Assembly: GCF_022581195.2 (NCBI RefSeq)
Contig: NC_061458.1
Location: forward strand, 8,060,001-8,124,000
From: Helicoverpa zea
Lineage: Eukaryota > Arthropoda > Insecta > Lepidoptera > Noctuidae
DNA length: 64,000 nucleotides
Reading direction: 5' to 3'
Position 1 is the stretch's first letter. The number at the start of each line of letters is the position of its first letter. Positions 1 through 10,560 of this stretch are shown here, piece by piece. A program made the translations under genes and the position numbers. The notes beneath the pieces were generated by a model. That model saw only the letters and a list, made by a program, of their open reading frames with translations. It ran no database searches and had not been told where the DNA came from.

Positions 1-180
1 CTATTGTGTGGGTGTTGGCTTCCAGTCAAACCGAATCTTTTTGAGTACCAATGTTTACTTGGAGTGCCTATCTGATCTCTTCAACCCAGTGAACTAGACA
101 CCGCGTTATCCATGGTAAGTAAAACTGTTTGACAGACTTTCTGGCTCCTGATTTGTCGCAGCTGCTGCAGAAAATGTAAA
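1..180 (+). repeat. Lepidopteran interspersed repeat, partial (cut by window edge)
   Basis: The segment reads like a degraded copy of a repeat family I recognise from moth genomes. It has 'ttggcttccagtc', 'gagtaccaatgttta', 'ggagtgcctatctgatct' and 'caacccagtgaact' in that order. The same order of blocks occurs in the same orientation at 61664-61798, which supports a dispersed family rather than unique sequence. The left end lies outside the window and the right end is approximate. Whether it is SINE-derived or a fragment of a larger element cannot be decided here. Confidence 0.65.
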
Positions 181-728
181 AATGACAACTTTGTCAGACC
201 TTTGTTTTATGTGAGAATTACGTAATAATTTTCCAAATCGGTTGACTAGATCCAAAGATTTCCTCAGCGTCACAAACTTTACTTCTTTTGTTTAGATAAA
301 TAGTCACACATCGTCGACACCACCTTGATTGATCAACCCGTGCTGCTGCTAAGTGGTAATCCTAATTATATTGTTATGTAAAAGAATACACCTACGCTAC
401 GGCATAAGTAGTATTTTGACAATTCCAAATTGCCCACGCAGACGAAGTCGCGGGCAACAGCTAGTTAATAATAAAACAACATATTGCACTAGAACAGTAA
501 TTATGAAAATTTACCAATGCAGGAACTTTGTCCCGTGCTGTGCTTACAAGACGATGTTGGAATAATTTCGTGAAATAAGTCCGAGGTGACACCACGGACC
601 CACACTAGTCTAAAAATCAAGCGTGTCTCATCGCCGCCTGCGTGTTTGTTTATAACATATTACACGAACTAAACAAAAGAAGATTTATCGTGTGGCCCGT
701 GACGTGTGATGCGCGTGAGCACGCCGCT
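181..728. other. Intergenic DNA, nothing recognised
   Basis: AT-rich sequence between the edge repeat and the hAT insertion. A 70-codon frame on the + strand (353-565) has no splice, codon or homology support and is treated as chance. Confidence 0.5.
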
Positions 729-1075
729 CATTGCACCAGTGGCGGATTTACCAATAGGCCAAGTAGGCCAGTGCCTAGGGCGGCAGATTTAGAGGGGCGG
801 CAGATTTAGCTATTTTTTTTAAAATATAATTATACGAGTACACAATCCATATATGAATAAACGATCGATAAACGCACTGTACTATATACTTAGGCTTATG
901 TGATCATGAATTTTAAAATACCTATTCCAATAGCGTTTCAATAAAAATAATATAAAAAACCGCGAGCGAATCTTTGAGTCCTCAATCTAACAAAGAGTTA
1001 AAGCACCGAAGTAGCAAAAATAACTGACGCTCTACGCTGGCGATTTCTAAGCTGTTTAGGAGGTGGAGGACTTTT

Positions 1076-1450
1076 GACGCTCGCTGCGCTCGCATTTTTT
1101 TCAGGTTACACTGGTTTTTTTCGAACACATGAGTATTTTTGTGTGACTCAAAAATCTCGAGCTCGCTGCGCTCGCACCTTTCACTTGACAGTGCCCTTTC
1201 TCTAATTTCTTTAGGTATCACTACGTCCCTAAATCAAAATTTCGCGCTCGCTACGCTCGCGGCTTTCTTCTCTTTACAGTGCTATTTTTTTCACACTCGT
1301 TTAGGTACTTTTGTGTCCCAACACTAAAAATTTCGCGCTCGCTACGCTCGCGACTTTCACTTTACGGCGGTTTTTTTTTAACTCGTTTTGGTACCTCACT
1401 GTTCCAAAACTCAAAAATTTCGCGCTCGCTGCGCTCGCGGCTTGTTCACT
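1076..1450 (+). repeat. Tandem array, about 85-bp period, with CGCTCGCTRCGCTCGCG core
   Basis: Five units share a core of the form gctcgct(g/a)cgctcgc. The cores start at 1079, 1161, 1246, 1337 and 1424, so the spacing is 82-91 bp. Each core is followed by a pyrimidine-rich tract with cttt(c/t)acttgacagtg-type sequence and preceded by c(c)taaatcaaaaattt-type sequence. A more degraded unit may lie near 1024. The array sits wholly inside the hAT element. Short open frames across it are by-products of repetition. Confidence 0.8.
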
Positions 1451-1631
1451 TGACACTGGTTTTTATAAAACTAGCTAGCGCTTTATAACTTTGCAGTGAT
1501 CTGACTCCGGTTTCGTTATGTGAAACCTAGCAAAAAGCACCATGAATGATTTCTACACGATTTTTAAGTACTTCAATTACAATTTTAGTCCGTGATTATA
1601 TTTTGTCGTTTTTCTTGGGTGTTCAATAGGT

Positions 1632-1670
1632 AGTCCGCCCCGGGTGCCACCCGATGCTACGCCGCCACTG
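1632..1670 (-). mobile_element. Second, nested hAT-like terminus
   Basis: Read on the - strand from 1670, the sequence begins CAGTGGCGGCGTAGC and continues into a GGGTGGCACCCGGGGCGGA block. That is the arrangement at the ends of another insect hAT family. No matching terminus facing it was found between 737 and 1632. It is therefore a lone end: either a deleted nested insertion or part of the ancestry of the host element. Confidence 0.5.
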
Positions 1671-1977
1671 ATCATAGCAACCGAACGAATGAACCGATTT
1701 CAATTTAGTTTTTTTTTGTATTACAGGTGTTTTACGGGCAAGTGTTCTCAGACATGTTTGATGAAAATTAATTGAGCCGTTTAAAAGTTACAGAGGTTTT
1801 ACGCTTTAAAGTCGCTGTCAAATAAACTTGTTAGGTCAACATTAAACTCTTCGATACATAGCAGGTTGCAAAAAAAATCTAGTAACTGACAGAAGTATTA
1901 TGTTCACAATCATTAGGGGCGGCAAAAATTGAATGGCCTACTAGCGGCAAATTTGTAAATCCGCCACTGCATTGCAC

Positions 1978-3301
1978 TATCATTTATTAAACGTACGTTT
2001 TAATAAACGATTTGGAAAGTGCAGTTAATGCATCTATGTAATGCGTTAGTTACGTGTATGGCGTCATCTTTAATTTTCTGTGATTACAGTCGTGTAAAAG
2101 CTATTGATGTTATAAAAGCTATGAAAGTTGTTTTGTTGGCTCTCGTTACGGTAAGTTTTGAATTATCAATGTCATTGTCACTCGGTAGAAAGAGTACTTC
2201 TTCGAGATGAATTGGCGACTCTAGACATTTTAATTTATATTTTTACGACCGTGTATTGTGATTTTTTAGAAGCTTTCATGGTGACACTAAACTTTTTTAC
2301 TACATTAATGCAAATTCTTTACATTTTGATTCACGAAAGCTTCGTTATAAAAGCATGTGGATTTATAGGTGCGCGGGCGCGTATGAACGACTAAACTGAG
2401 TACTGAGTGATAATTGCGACATTGACACAATAAAAATCTATTGATGGCACTCGTATTAATACAGAAGGTCATTAATGTACTCAAAATAAATATCTCGCGT
2501 TGGAATTTTAATTGCGCTGAAATGAAAATATGCGCAATTTTCACAACTCATATTATCAGTAGCTCTACCGGTTTTATTTAGGTACTTATGATTTATAATC
2601 TGAGAATTGTTTGCAAATAAACTTTTGATTTATTTTTATTAGGTAAATTAGTAGCTTAGAACCTCCTTGTTAATTAACAAAAGGTGCGTAAAAAGCTAAG
2701 ATAGGTCGTAAATAAAGTTTGTTAGTTTAAATGGATAATTCTAGTGGTTGTCAAACTTTCTCGATCATAAAATAGTATTATAAACTCAGCCTTATATTAT
2801 TTACTGTTTGAAACTGCAGGCTAACTGGGTGTTTAAAGGTAATTAGTGGGATATTACTGGCGCTCGAAGCTTTTCATAATAAATTACCAAACCAAGAATT
2901 TCACCTTTTAGTCTATAAAATTATTAAATAAACGTTAATCTATTTTGATACAGAATGGAAGATAATTTTGTAAGCACTGCGGCGTCGTCAGTTATTAATC
3001 ATAATAGGTAATTTGAATTAGTGGCCGCTACCTAGTTATAAATTGTATAAATACTACATACAATCGTAATAAATAAATTGTTGCAAATAAATAAGGTCAG
3101 GATGATAATACCTAACGTATTACAATAAAATTACATGTTTTAACAAATGCCGATCATAAATCATGTTGATAATTCAATTTGAGAAGAGGATAATATTGAC
3201 ACGACAATTGCAGCATATTTCTTAACAAACGGTACTTTCTGTTGGTTATCCACATTAACGTTACAAATGCAGATATGTAAGAATAAGAGTAGTGAAGAGT
3301 A
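1978..3301. other. AT-rich intergenic DNA
   Basis: No gene is supported. A short start at 2121-2150 encodes MKVVLLALVT directly before a consensus GTAAGT, which resembles the first coding exon of a secreted or cuticle protein. No second exon could be found. Other open frames here (for example 2158-2394) look like chance. Confidence 0.45.
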
Positions 3302-3505
3302 GAGACTGCAGACTTTTAGTCGGCCGATAGTTTGTTTGTGCTCGTAAGTCAGTATGGAGATGAATGGTAGCATTTACGTTACAAAGAAGAGGTGTTTCGC
3401 TGTATCGCTCCGACTGAAAACTTTGTCTTGATAAAGATTTTCTTAAAAAAAAAATTTTTGACCTTGATCGGGTCAATGTCGGCCAACTATTTAGTATCCA
3501 GTGTA
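3302..3505 (+). mobile_element. MITE, copy A of the AGTCGGCCGATAGTT family
   Basis: A 113-bp stretch (3312-3424) matches 29896-30008 block for block and in length. It opens TTTTAGTCGGCCGATAGTTT and closes CCGACTGAAAACTTT, an inner inverted pair. A second block at 3478-3522 (gtcggccaactatttagta...ctaaggcgg) matches 30211-30254. The far end, read in reverse, is related to the near end (ACTG...AGT(C/T)GGCCGA), so the element has imperfect terminal inverted repeats. Copy A lacks the RTE fragment found in copy B. No clear target duplication was seen, so the ends are approximate. Confidence 0.65.
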
Positions 3506-4842
3506 CGGGTAGGCTAAGGCGGTAATAAAATTTATGATCGCTAAGAAAGGCATGTAACATCATAATCTAGCGTCTAGTGAACCCACGCTCACCTTATTTG
3601 ACGAAATGTTGAACATTTGATTTTTTCATACTTCCTACACAACAATTTAAAAAAATTGTGATGCTGGATGCATATATGTTATTGCGTCTAGAAATTTGAA
3701 GAGCTTGGGGTATAAATTGATCTAGGAAACTTACGCTGAGACTGTAGGGAACCACCTAGTCGCTAACAATCTTACAATTTCGAATGTAGGCAAGTGTCAA
3801 CATGTTAGTCGATTAATTACACAAAATGTCCTGCAATACAATCCTAATTTCAGCACTTAAGCGTTATTAAATCCGGTTCTATCTAGTCTGCGATCTTGAT
3901 CTCGATAATTTCAATTTAGAATAGTAGTTAATAGAAATATCATTGTTGTTGGTAATTGTGGTAGGAAACCGGTAAGAACTTCACGGCGTTGCTTTCTATG
4001 AAAGGCGGTGGGCACAATTGGGTAAGTTTATTATTGAAAGGTTCGATCGTATCACTGTTGGTAGTTATTAGCTCGTGATTTAGTGCGGTGCGCCCGCGCC
4101 GCCGACCACCCCTGTTTACTGATAGAATATTGGCGCCATTGGCTCGTTTTGTAGAAATCTCTATTTTCTAGGTGTACTTTGTAAAAAGTGTGCTGATTGT
4201 ATCTCTCCGGGATTAAGCTGTGTGCTGGTTGGAAATACTTTTACTATAATGCTCTAGATGATATGATTAATGTTGTTTGCTGAAACAGTTTTCCTTTAAC
4301 CACTTAATTATAAAACTTCAATCTCTTTAATTTTTATTTCGTCTCAGGTATCGAGGCAGACACAATAATAACAATAAGCATACCATGAACTCTATGCAGT
4401 GCTTATTAATAGAATTTGGGAAAATCTTATATATCAAAGAATAATTTAGATATGGTCCGATGTAGGACCTTTGTTCAAGAAATTGTCTTATCATCTTTCA
4501 CGATAAAGCTTAGTTCTTCTTTTCTTACTAGGATATCCCACTTGGTGTTAGCGTCAGCCACCACTTCACTTTATCCATGACATCAGTATTGATCACAAAA
4601 AAATGTCGTCCATTCTTTAACGGTACAATCCATAAACTCAAACGTAAATGATAAATAGCAGTGCGCGTGATAATTGAACTTAATTGAATAACGGCGGTCT
4701 CAACAATTAATAATTTAATTGTCAATACGTTACGCTTTACACATTACTGCATATTCATGAACCGTATTTTCGGATTTACAACGGTTTAAAGTCTTTGTGT
4801 GTGTAATGTTATGCTGATGTAAGATTTTCAGGCTTTGTTAGG
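3506..4842. other. Intergenic DNA, no gene recognised
   Basis: AT-rich. It contains one small GC-rich patch near 4085-4145 with CGCCCGCGCCGCCGACC. No splice-compatible coding frame was seen. Confidence 0.5.
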
Positions 4843-4990
4843 CGCAGACTCCACCAAAGCTGATGCGGGCAGAGCGAAGCAAAGCTGTTTTTAAAACAAC
4901 CAATACCAATGATTGTTATGAAAAACAATTGTATAAATTGTTTGAAAACATCATCGCTCCGCTCTGCTCGTGTCCGCTTTGGAGTCTGAG
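4843..4990. mobile_element. Short MITE with imperfect terminal inverted repeats
   Basis: The left end reads GGCGCAGACTCCACCAAAGC, followed by gcgggcagagcgaagc. The right end, read on the other strand, is GCTCAGACTCCAAAGCGGAC, followed by acgagcagagcggagc. The two arms pair over roughly 40 bp with a few mismatches around an AT-rich centre of about 60 bp. The length of about 148 bp and absence of coding capacity fit a MITE. The target duplication could not be defined. Confidence 0.7.
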
Positions 4991-7900
4991 CTTTATGCAG
5001 TTATGAGTATGGGTGTTAGTTCGTAAGTTTGTATGTACTTGGGTAGGTTGGTACATGGGTACGGTTGGTGCAATGCTCGACACTTATTATAGTGTGAGTT
5101 CCGCCATAGTCTATGTTTGTTTCATGTGGGTTTTATGTAAAGATTTACCGTTCTTTTATACTTTACACTATTCTGGGATGCTATACTTGATGAGCAAGCC
5201 TTCGTGAGTTATGATAGTTTAGTGTATTTCCTGTGGTATTCAAATCTTGATGGTGCGAACAATGCTTTGAAGTTCTAGTGTGAGCTGTGAAGATTTAACT
5301 GCTTGCTTAAACTTAGTTCGGCTTGAACATCCTAGCTTTACTTCGTCATTAACATTTTTAGTGCGAATGTTACTCTGCCTATCTGCGTTACTGCTACTTT
5401 TAATTTCATGAACAAATTCCTTTGAGGTCCTGACTTTTCACTGCTTTGGTATTTTTTTGTCTTGATGTGGTTCCCTCAAGACGCTAATGAAACCGCGTGA
5501 AACAGCCAGTTTGTTATAAACAGTAAACGTATAAAAGGCGCCTATAGTCCTCTTACTTTCCTATTGTTCCAACTCCCGTTCTTTACAATCGCTCTTTTCC
5601 ATTTCCTTATTACTTCCGCCTTGCATAACGCACAATCTTTCCTACTCGGCGCACGAGTCGCTCCGTCTTTTTTTCAGTCTGTCAATTAAAAAGGTCAAAA
5701 CACGTGTTGCAAAAGTGTGAACATGTACATGTTGTGTTGATAAGTCGGCACGGCTAACGTTAGGGGACAGCCGGTCTAATGTTACACACTAGCGTCTTAC
5801 GTAACACTGCACAAATTAAACTCACTCACGGTAATGTTCTTATGCTCCAATTAATAACGAACTGGTTTTAGTCTAATTTATTTTATGTAAACATTAGACA
5901 CGCCCCGAGTTCGTATGTTTACTATCACCAGATTTGTTTTATTAAAACGTCATGTTTAATTTATTTCGATGCGGTTTTATGAATAGTAATTGGATTTTAG
6001 TAAGAGAATGGTGTTCGTCTGGCAGGTGTTGTCGTTTAAGGCAAACCGGTGGAAGTTTGTGTCTAGCGGATTTCTGGATTTTATTATAGTGGATTGCTGA
6101 TGTTTAATGACTGCTGTATACCATACTGTCTCCAGTTACACAACCTCAGGAACATTTTGATAATACAAAACGTTGGTGGTCTAACCTAATGCAATTTATA
6201 TCTAAGTATATACCTAAGTATAAGCCATGATTTTATTCCGAACTCATAAATGTATCTTCTTAGTGTTATGTGTTTGTTCTCCATATTTGCAAGCAATTGC
6301 TTACATTGAACATTTCATGTTATCTGCAAAGTGGTAACCTTCGACCTGAATTCTTGTTTTTTTCGCAGTTGTTTACTATGTTGGTGCTTACATAAATTCA
6401 CTTACAGATTACGTCGAAGTTACACTGCAATCCAATCAGAACAGAATGTATTGTTACGCTCCATTCCAAGAACAACAGTGAACTCTGACATCCAATAAGA
6501 ACCAAACTATAACGGGTGTCAAGATTTCCTTAAAACACGAATCAATTTTCAAAGGTGTCGGCAAAGGTCGTACCTACGTAGCGGTAACTGGGCCGTTTAC
6601 GTAACAGCACTCTTGACATTTGCAGGGCGCAGGACTGACTGCCGGACTTCGTCGCTTCGTCGCCTCGCATACGTCACGCTCACTCAAGGAATTCCCTATT
6701 ACGTCACTTGTTACGAAATTTGAAAGGAAACCGATGTGTAAATATTAGTGCGGGCCGCGACCTGATTTTTAATGGAATGCTAATTGTTTGTTCTGATAAG
6801 AATGTCACTGGTGTCGCCCTCAATTGTTTTTAAATTTACTTGAAGTTTAAAAGAAACAATAATGTACTGGATGTAGGCTATGACATCTTTGAAGCCTATC
6901 CCGGCCAGTAGGTAGACGTAATGTCGAGTAGGCGTAGACAAACTGGTGGGTTGGAGCCTCCGGATCTTCGCTTCCCACATCCAGTCTGTACACAGCTTTC
7001 TTCGGGCTATCCTTGAACCTGTCTGATCTTACAAATGGCGAAGACAGACGACATTACGAATGTAGGACTTTTATTATTATTTATTTGCACGTGGGTGATG
7101 TTTTCTAATGGTGAACGCACATTTATCGAAGGAAACAAAGTTCAGCCTGTTCGTCGCATTATGCAGACATTCTTATTGAATTGTGTTCACGATAAACCTA
7201 TTTCATTAAAAAAGTATTCTTGTACGCGTAAAACTGTTACTGATTTTTTTCTCACTGGATTACATTTTCTTACTGGCTGAAGGTTTGCAACAGCCAAAAG
7301 CGCAGTTGAAGGTGAACAATATGATTGGACTTCATTACCTGCCAAATTAAAGCAATTAGTGAATATTATTCTGATTTAACGACTTTTCCTGTTTGTTGCC
7401 AGACGTAACTGAGGTGTTATTTTTTTTGGCTTTAGATATCATTTCTTAATTTTAAATGCAACTTTTTGTATATACTGATCTTCTCATGGATTTTCAGGGT
7501 TACTCCTAAAAATGGTTTATCGTGCTAAATTGTTTGTTTAACCTCACAATACAGATTTTGAGTAGACTATACTACCTTTTTAGTAGAATAAACAAAACTA
7601 GGTTTAACTAACCATAACCTGAGGTCGTTTCATATGTAAATCTTAGCACTCCTTTCTATTTTGAAGGCTGTTGAGTAATTTAAAGATGCACGGATGCATA
7701 GATGCAGAGAATAAAGACGAAAATAAGTGGCAAAACTTGTTTCTGTTTTCTTAGTAAAGATAGCGAATATCATGTCTATCTGGGAATAATAAATGCGTTT
7801 GTTGAGTACAACGGTGGTACATGGAGTGCATGGTGGCTTGCGGGCTGCGGCTTCCACAGACACTCGCGAACATTCTACCGGTTGTCTTTTATGGCGTCTC

Positions 7901-9417
7901 GACGCGACCCTGCCTGACAAATGTTCATACCGTAAAGGAGCTGCGGAATGCCGAAAAGATAAGGTTGTATTTTAGGAATTTTCCTGAACAACGCTATGAA
8001 ATCACGTACGAGTTTCTTAGCTCTATTTTTAGTAACATTGCTTTTGTAGCTGCCTTGCCTTACCTACTTGTCTAGAAATGAATTGAATTCTTTTATTCAT
8101 TATTGTGTAAAAACTGAAGCATCAGCAACTGAGAAAGTGCATTATAAGGACTACTGTTACTATGCGCCAAGTTTATTTCTATGCGCGTTTTTCTCCGAAC
8201 CGATTTTACACCGCACAGACCTTAAGAAAGTAGTGAGCTAAAAAGTATAAGAGTGAGCTCCTTATGTAGTGCGCACACCCGTTTTGGTAAAACGACATCC
8301 CGTCGAACGTCAGGGACCGCTTTATTTTGCTCCCAGCGTTGCCCGTGTTAGGAAAGAAGACGCGAGTGTGGGATTGCCGCTCCACATTACGATATTTATT
8401 GCATCACAGCCAACTACAAGCTATCACACTGTCAGTGACCGTAAACTATGAGTGAGAGCGAAACCCCTGGTAAAAGCGTTCAAGTGTAAAAACTACACGG
8501 CAATTAGCACCACATAAAGCGAGTCATAATTTTAATGATGACAACCAACAAAACGTTTTCTGTCAATAGGCCATTAAATTAAAGGAAGCATAAAGTTTTT
8601 ATAAAAGCATTGCAAAGTCGTGCGGTCAAAACAACAATTTTGCTGTCCACTGCATTAAAGGACATTGTTCCGGCTCCATACATGTTCTGCCTAAGAACCG
8701 TTCGAATGGAAAGTGACTTCTATAAACTCTTAAAATTATATGGAATCCTATGAAATAAGTTTTCACGAACGGACACTTCAGGAAACTAAATTAATTACGA
8801 AAAAAGTTAATATTTTGAGGTTATAAATAAAAAATAACCAAGCTTGCGTGAAATATCAGAGTAGTATTATCAAACTACTCTATACAAAAAATCAACAATA
8901 CTATGTACAGCTCTATATGTTCTCTTCTAGATCTAGGAAAAGACTACTCTACTAGATACTAGGAAAAGAGATAGTAAATAGTCAAGTTTAAGATAATTCT
9001 TTGACAAGGATCATTTTATAAAGTTGCATTTTCTGTCTGTCCCTTTGAATGCTTTAGATCTTTAAAACTACGCAATGGATTTGGGTGCGATTTTTTTTAA
9101 TAGATAGAGTAGGTCAAGAGGAAGGTTTACACCAAGGTTTTACATTGCCACCGTGCGAAGACGGGGCGTGTGACTAGTTTTCATAAATGCTTAGAATTTT
9201 TATGAAAAACAACTACCTAAACGCTTTTGCTTTCAACGTTACGTTTCTTAATATATAGTGAATCCACTTTGGATTTGTGATAAAACGCATAAGTTTCCAA
9301 AATGGAAGAGTTCCATTCACCACAATTCATAAAATATCGATATTATTACGATGGAGAATTATTTATTTAAATGATTGTTACTACTTTTATATTAGACAGT
9401 TACCTAGCTATCTACAT
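4991..9417. other. Intergenic DNA with one coding-like patch
   Basis: Mostly AT-rich with no supported gene. The stretch 7820-7970 has higher GC and is open in four frames (a 96-codon - frame and three + frames). It could hide an exon or a decayed repeat, but no frame gives a recognisable domain. The + ORF at 7035-7280 (81 codons) is also unrecognised and probably chance. Confidence 0.45.
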
Positions 9418-9419
9418 GC

Positions 9420-9455
9420 CATAAGGCGGGAATCGAACCCGCGGTCTATTACCAA
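9420..9455 (-). repeat. tRNA-like (B-box) repeat fragment
   Basis: On the - strand this reads CGCGGGTTCGATTCCCGCC, a good RNA polymerase III B-box and TψC stem-loop. No acceptor stem partner or convincing A-box is present at tRNA spacing, so it is not a tRNA gene. It is best read as the remnant of a tRNA-derived SINE or a similar repeat. Confidence 0.35.
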
Positions 9456-9697
9456 GAAGGCACAGACCATACTAAAAATGTCATTACCACACAAAATAAT
9501 TTAACAGTTAAAGTAAGGTTTACCAATAACAATGAAAGAGGTTTTCGAGGATGTGCAATAAAAACAATATTTATATTCAATTAAAGGTTTTTAATCATCA
9601 ATATTTCTCAATAATATATCTAAGAACTGAGCTTTGGTATCTCGCCCAGCTTAAATACCAGATAATAGTCATTATGTGGGCACAACAGCCCACTGTT

Positions 9698-10107
9698 CTA
9701 CGCCCAACGATACAATTGCAACAGCATGCCTGATGGTAGGAGCTTCTTACAAAGTACACAATTGCGTCCAACAGTGCATTGCATCTTATTATGCTCGACT
9801 GCTTCAGACCAACACGTCGTACATATAAGGTCATGAGCTTCAACCTGTAATAATAAATACAAAAAATCATTAGTAAATATCAAGTAACTTGCAATTGTGG
9901 CAATTGATTTGAAAACCGAGAAATTGTGTGCTTATGAAAACATAAGTAGGTAGTAACATTCTTATCAAAATTAGAAAAACACTTTCGTAGACCACTTACC
10001 ATATGGGGAACAGTCCATTGTTGTATGCAACGAAGTATATCTTCGTTTTCTAATACCAAAGAACCTCCAGCAGATCCACAATTTATACAATATACTATAT
10101 TCTGCAT
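9698..10107 (-). CDS. Small two-exon cysteine-rich (CxxC...CxxCW) protein
   Basis: The exons are 10107-10000 (36 codons from the ATG) and 9844-9698 (48 codons and TAG), joined in phase 0 to give 84 residues. The donor is a consensus GTAAGT directly after codon 36; the acceptor is TTATTATTACAG. Residues C7/C10 and C44/C47, with an IQQW.VP element (residues 28-34) between them and W48 after the last cysteine, look like one zinc-binding module. C65/C68 (NCVLC) begin what looks like a second module, which is cut short. I associate this CxxC...I..W..P...CxxCW pattern with uncharacterised, multi-copy lepidopteran proteins and know of no assigned function. The missing second half suggests a truncated family member, or a missed splice: a GTAAGA donor lies at 9750-9745. 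Nothing in the sequence shows a partner, pathway or regulation. Confidence 0.6.
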
Positions 10108-10504
10108 CCATTGTTGTAATTATAATATAACTAAATTCGATCACAGACAGAGCAATATCCGAAAATGCTAGTAAAATCCAGTTCTTTACACAAAGCCGAG
10201 TCTACCAAGTACGCAATCTAATCGGAGTCCGTAATCAAGCCAAAGTTGTTAGAATAAAACCATGAAACGCATAGAAAATCACAAAAGAAACGATAGTCGC
10301 AAAGCAATCAAACCAATCAAACTGACTTCTAGCAAACTGACTGAAGTACACCAGTGTTGCCAATTACGAAAACTATAATCCTACTCGAATGCCAAGCTAG
10401 AAATTCGCGATTCGCTCAAAACCATCTTAAAACATTATACAGAATACTAGCTTTTTTCTAGCTAGTCAGTTTAGGTATTTAAATGAATAAAGTGTTACCA
10501 ACTA
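10108..10504. other. Upstream flank of the cysteine-rich gene
   Basis: This would hold the 5' UTR and promoter of the - strand gene. No clear TATA box or initiator was recognised, and no other coding frame is supported. Confidence 0.35.
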
Positions 10505-10560
10505 ATTTTAATAACCGACTTCGGAAAGTAGGTTCTCAATTCGATCCGTATTTACCGAAA
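10505..10560 (+). repeat. Fragment of an 'aaccgacttc...ggttctcaattcg' repeat
   Basis: The run 'aaccgacttcggaaagtagg' followed by 'ttctcaattcgatc' resembles a short motif that recurs in many lepidopteran genomes. Only this fragment is present, so it cannot be assigned to an element class. Confidence 0.45.

Larger units (their letters stand above)
737..1969. mobile_element. Non-autonomous hAT-superfamily transposon with 8-bp target duplication
   Basis: The element starts CAGTGGCGGATTTAC and ends with its inverse, GTAAATCCGCCACTG. It is flanked by a perfect 8-bp direct repeat, CATTGCAC, at 729-736 and 1970-1977. An 8-bp duplication and termini fitting YARNG (here CAGTG) are hallmarks of hAT transposons. 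The 1233-bp length and the lack of any long open frame mean there is no transposase, so it must have been moved in trans. The subterminal regions carry related GGGGCGGCA blocks (near 792 and, inverted, near 1917). The interior contains a GC-rich tandem array and a second transposon terminus, so it is composite. The intact duplication argues against large rearrangement since insertion. Confidence 0.88.

Noticed and set aside
9411..9490. tRNA gene on the - strand
   Set aside because: A B-box/TψC stem is present, but there is no pairing acceptor stem and no proper A-box or anticodon arm.
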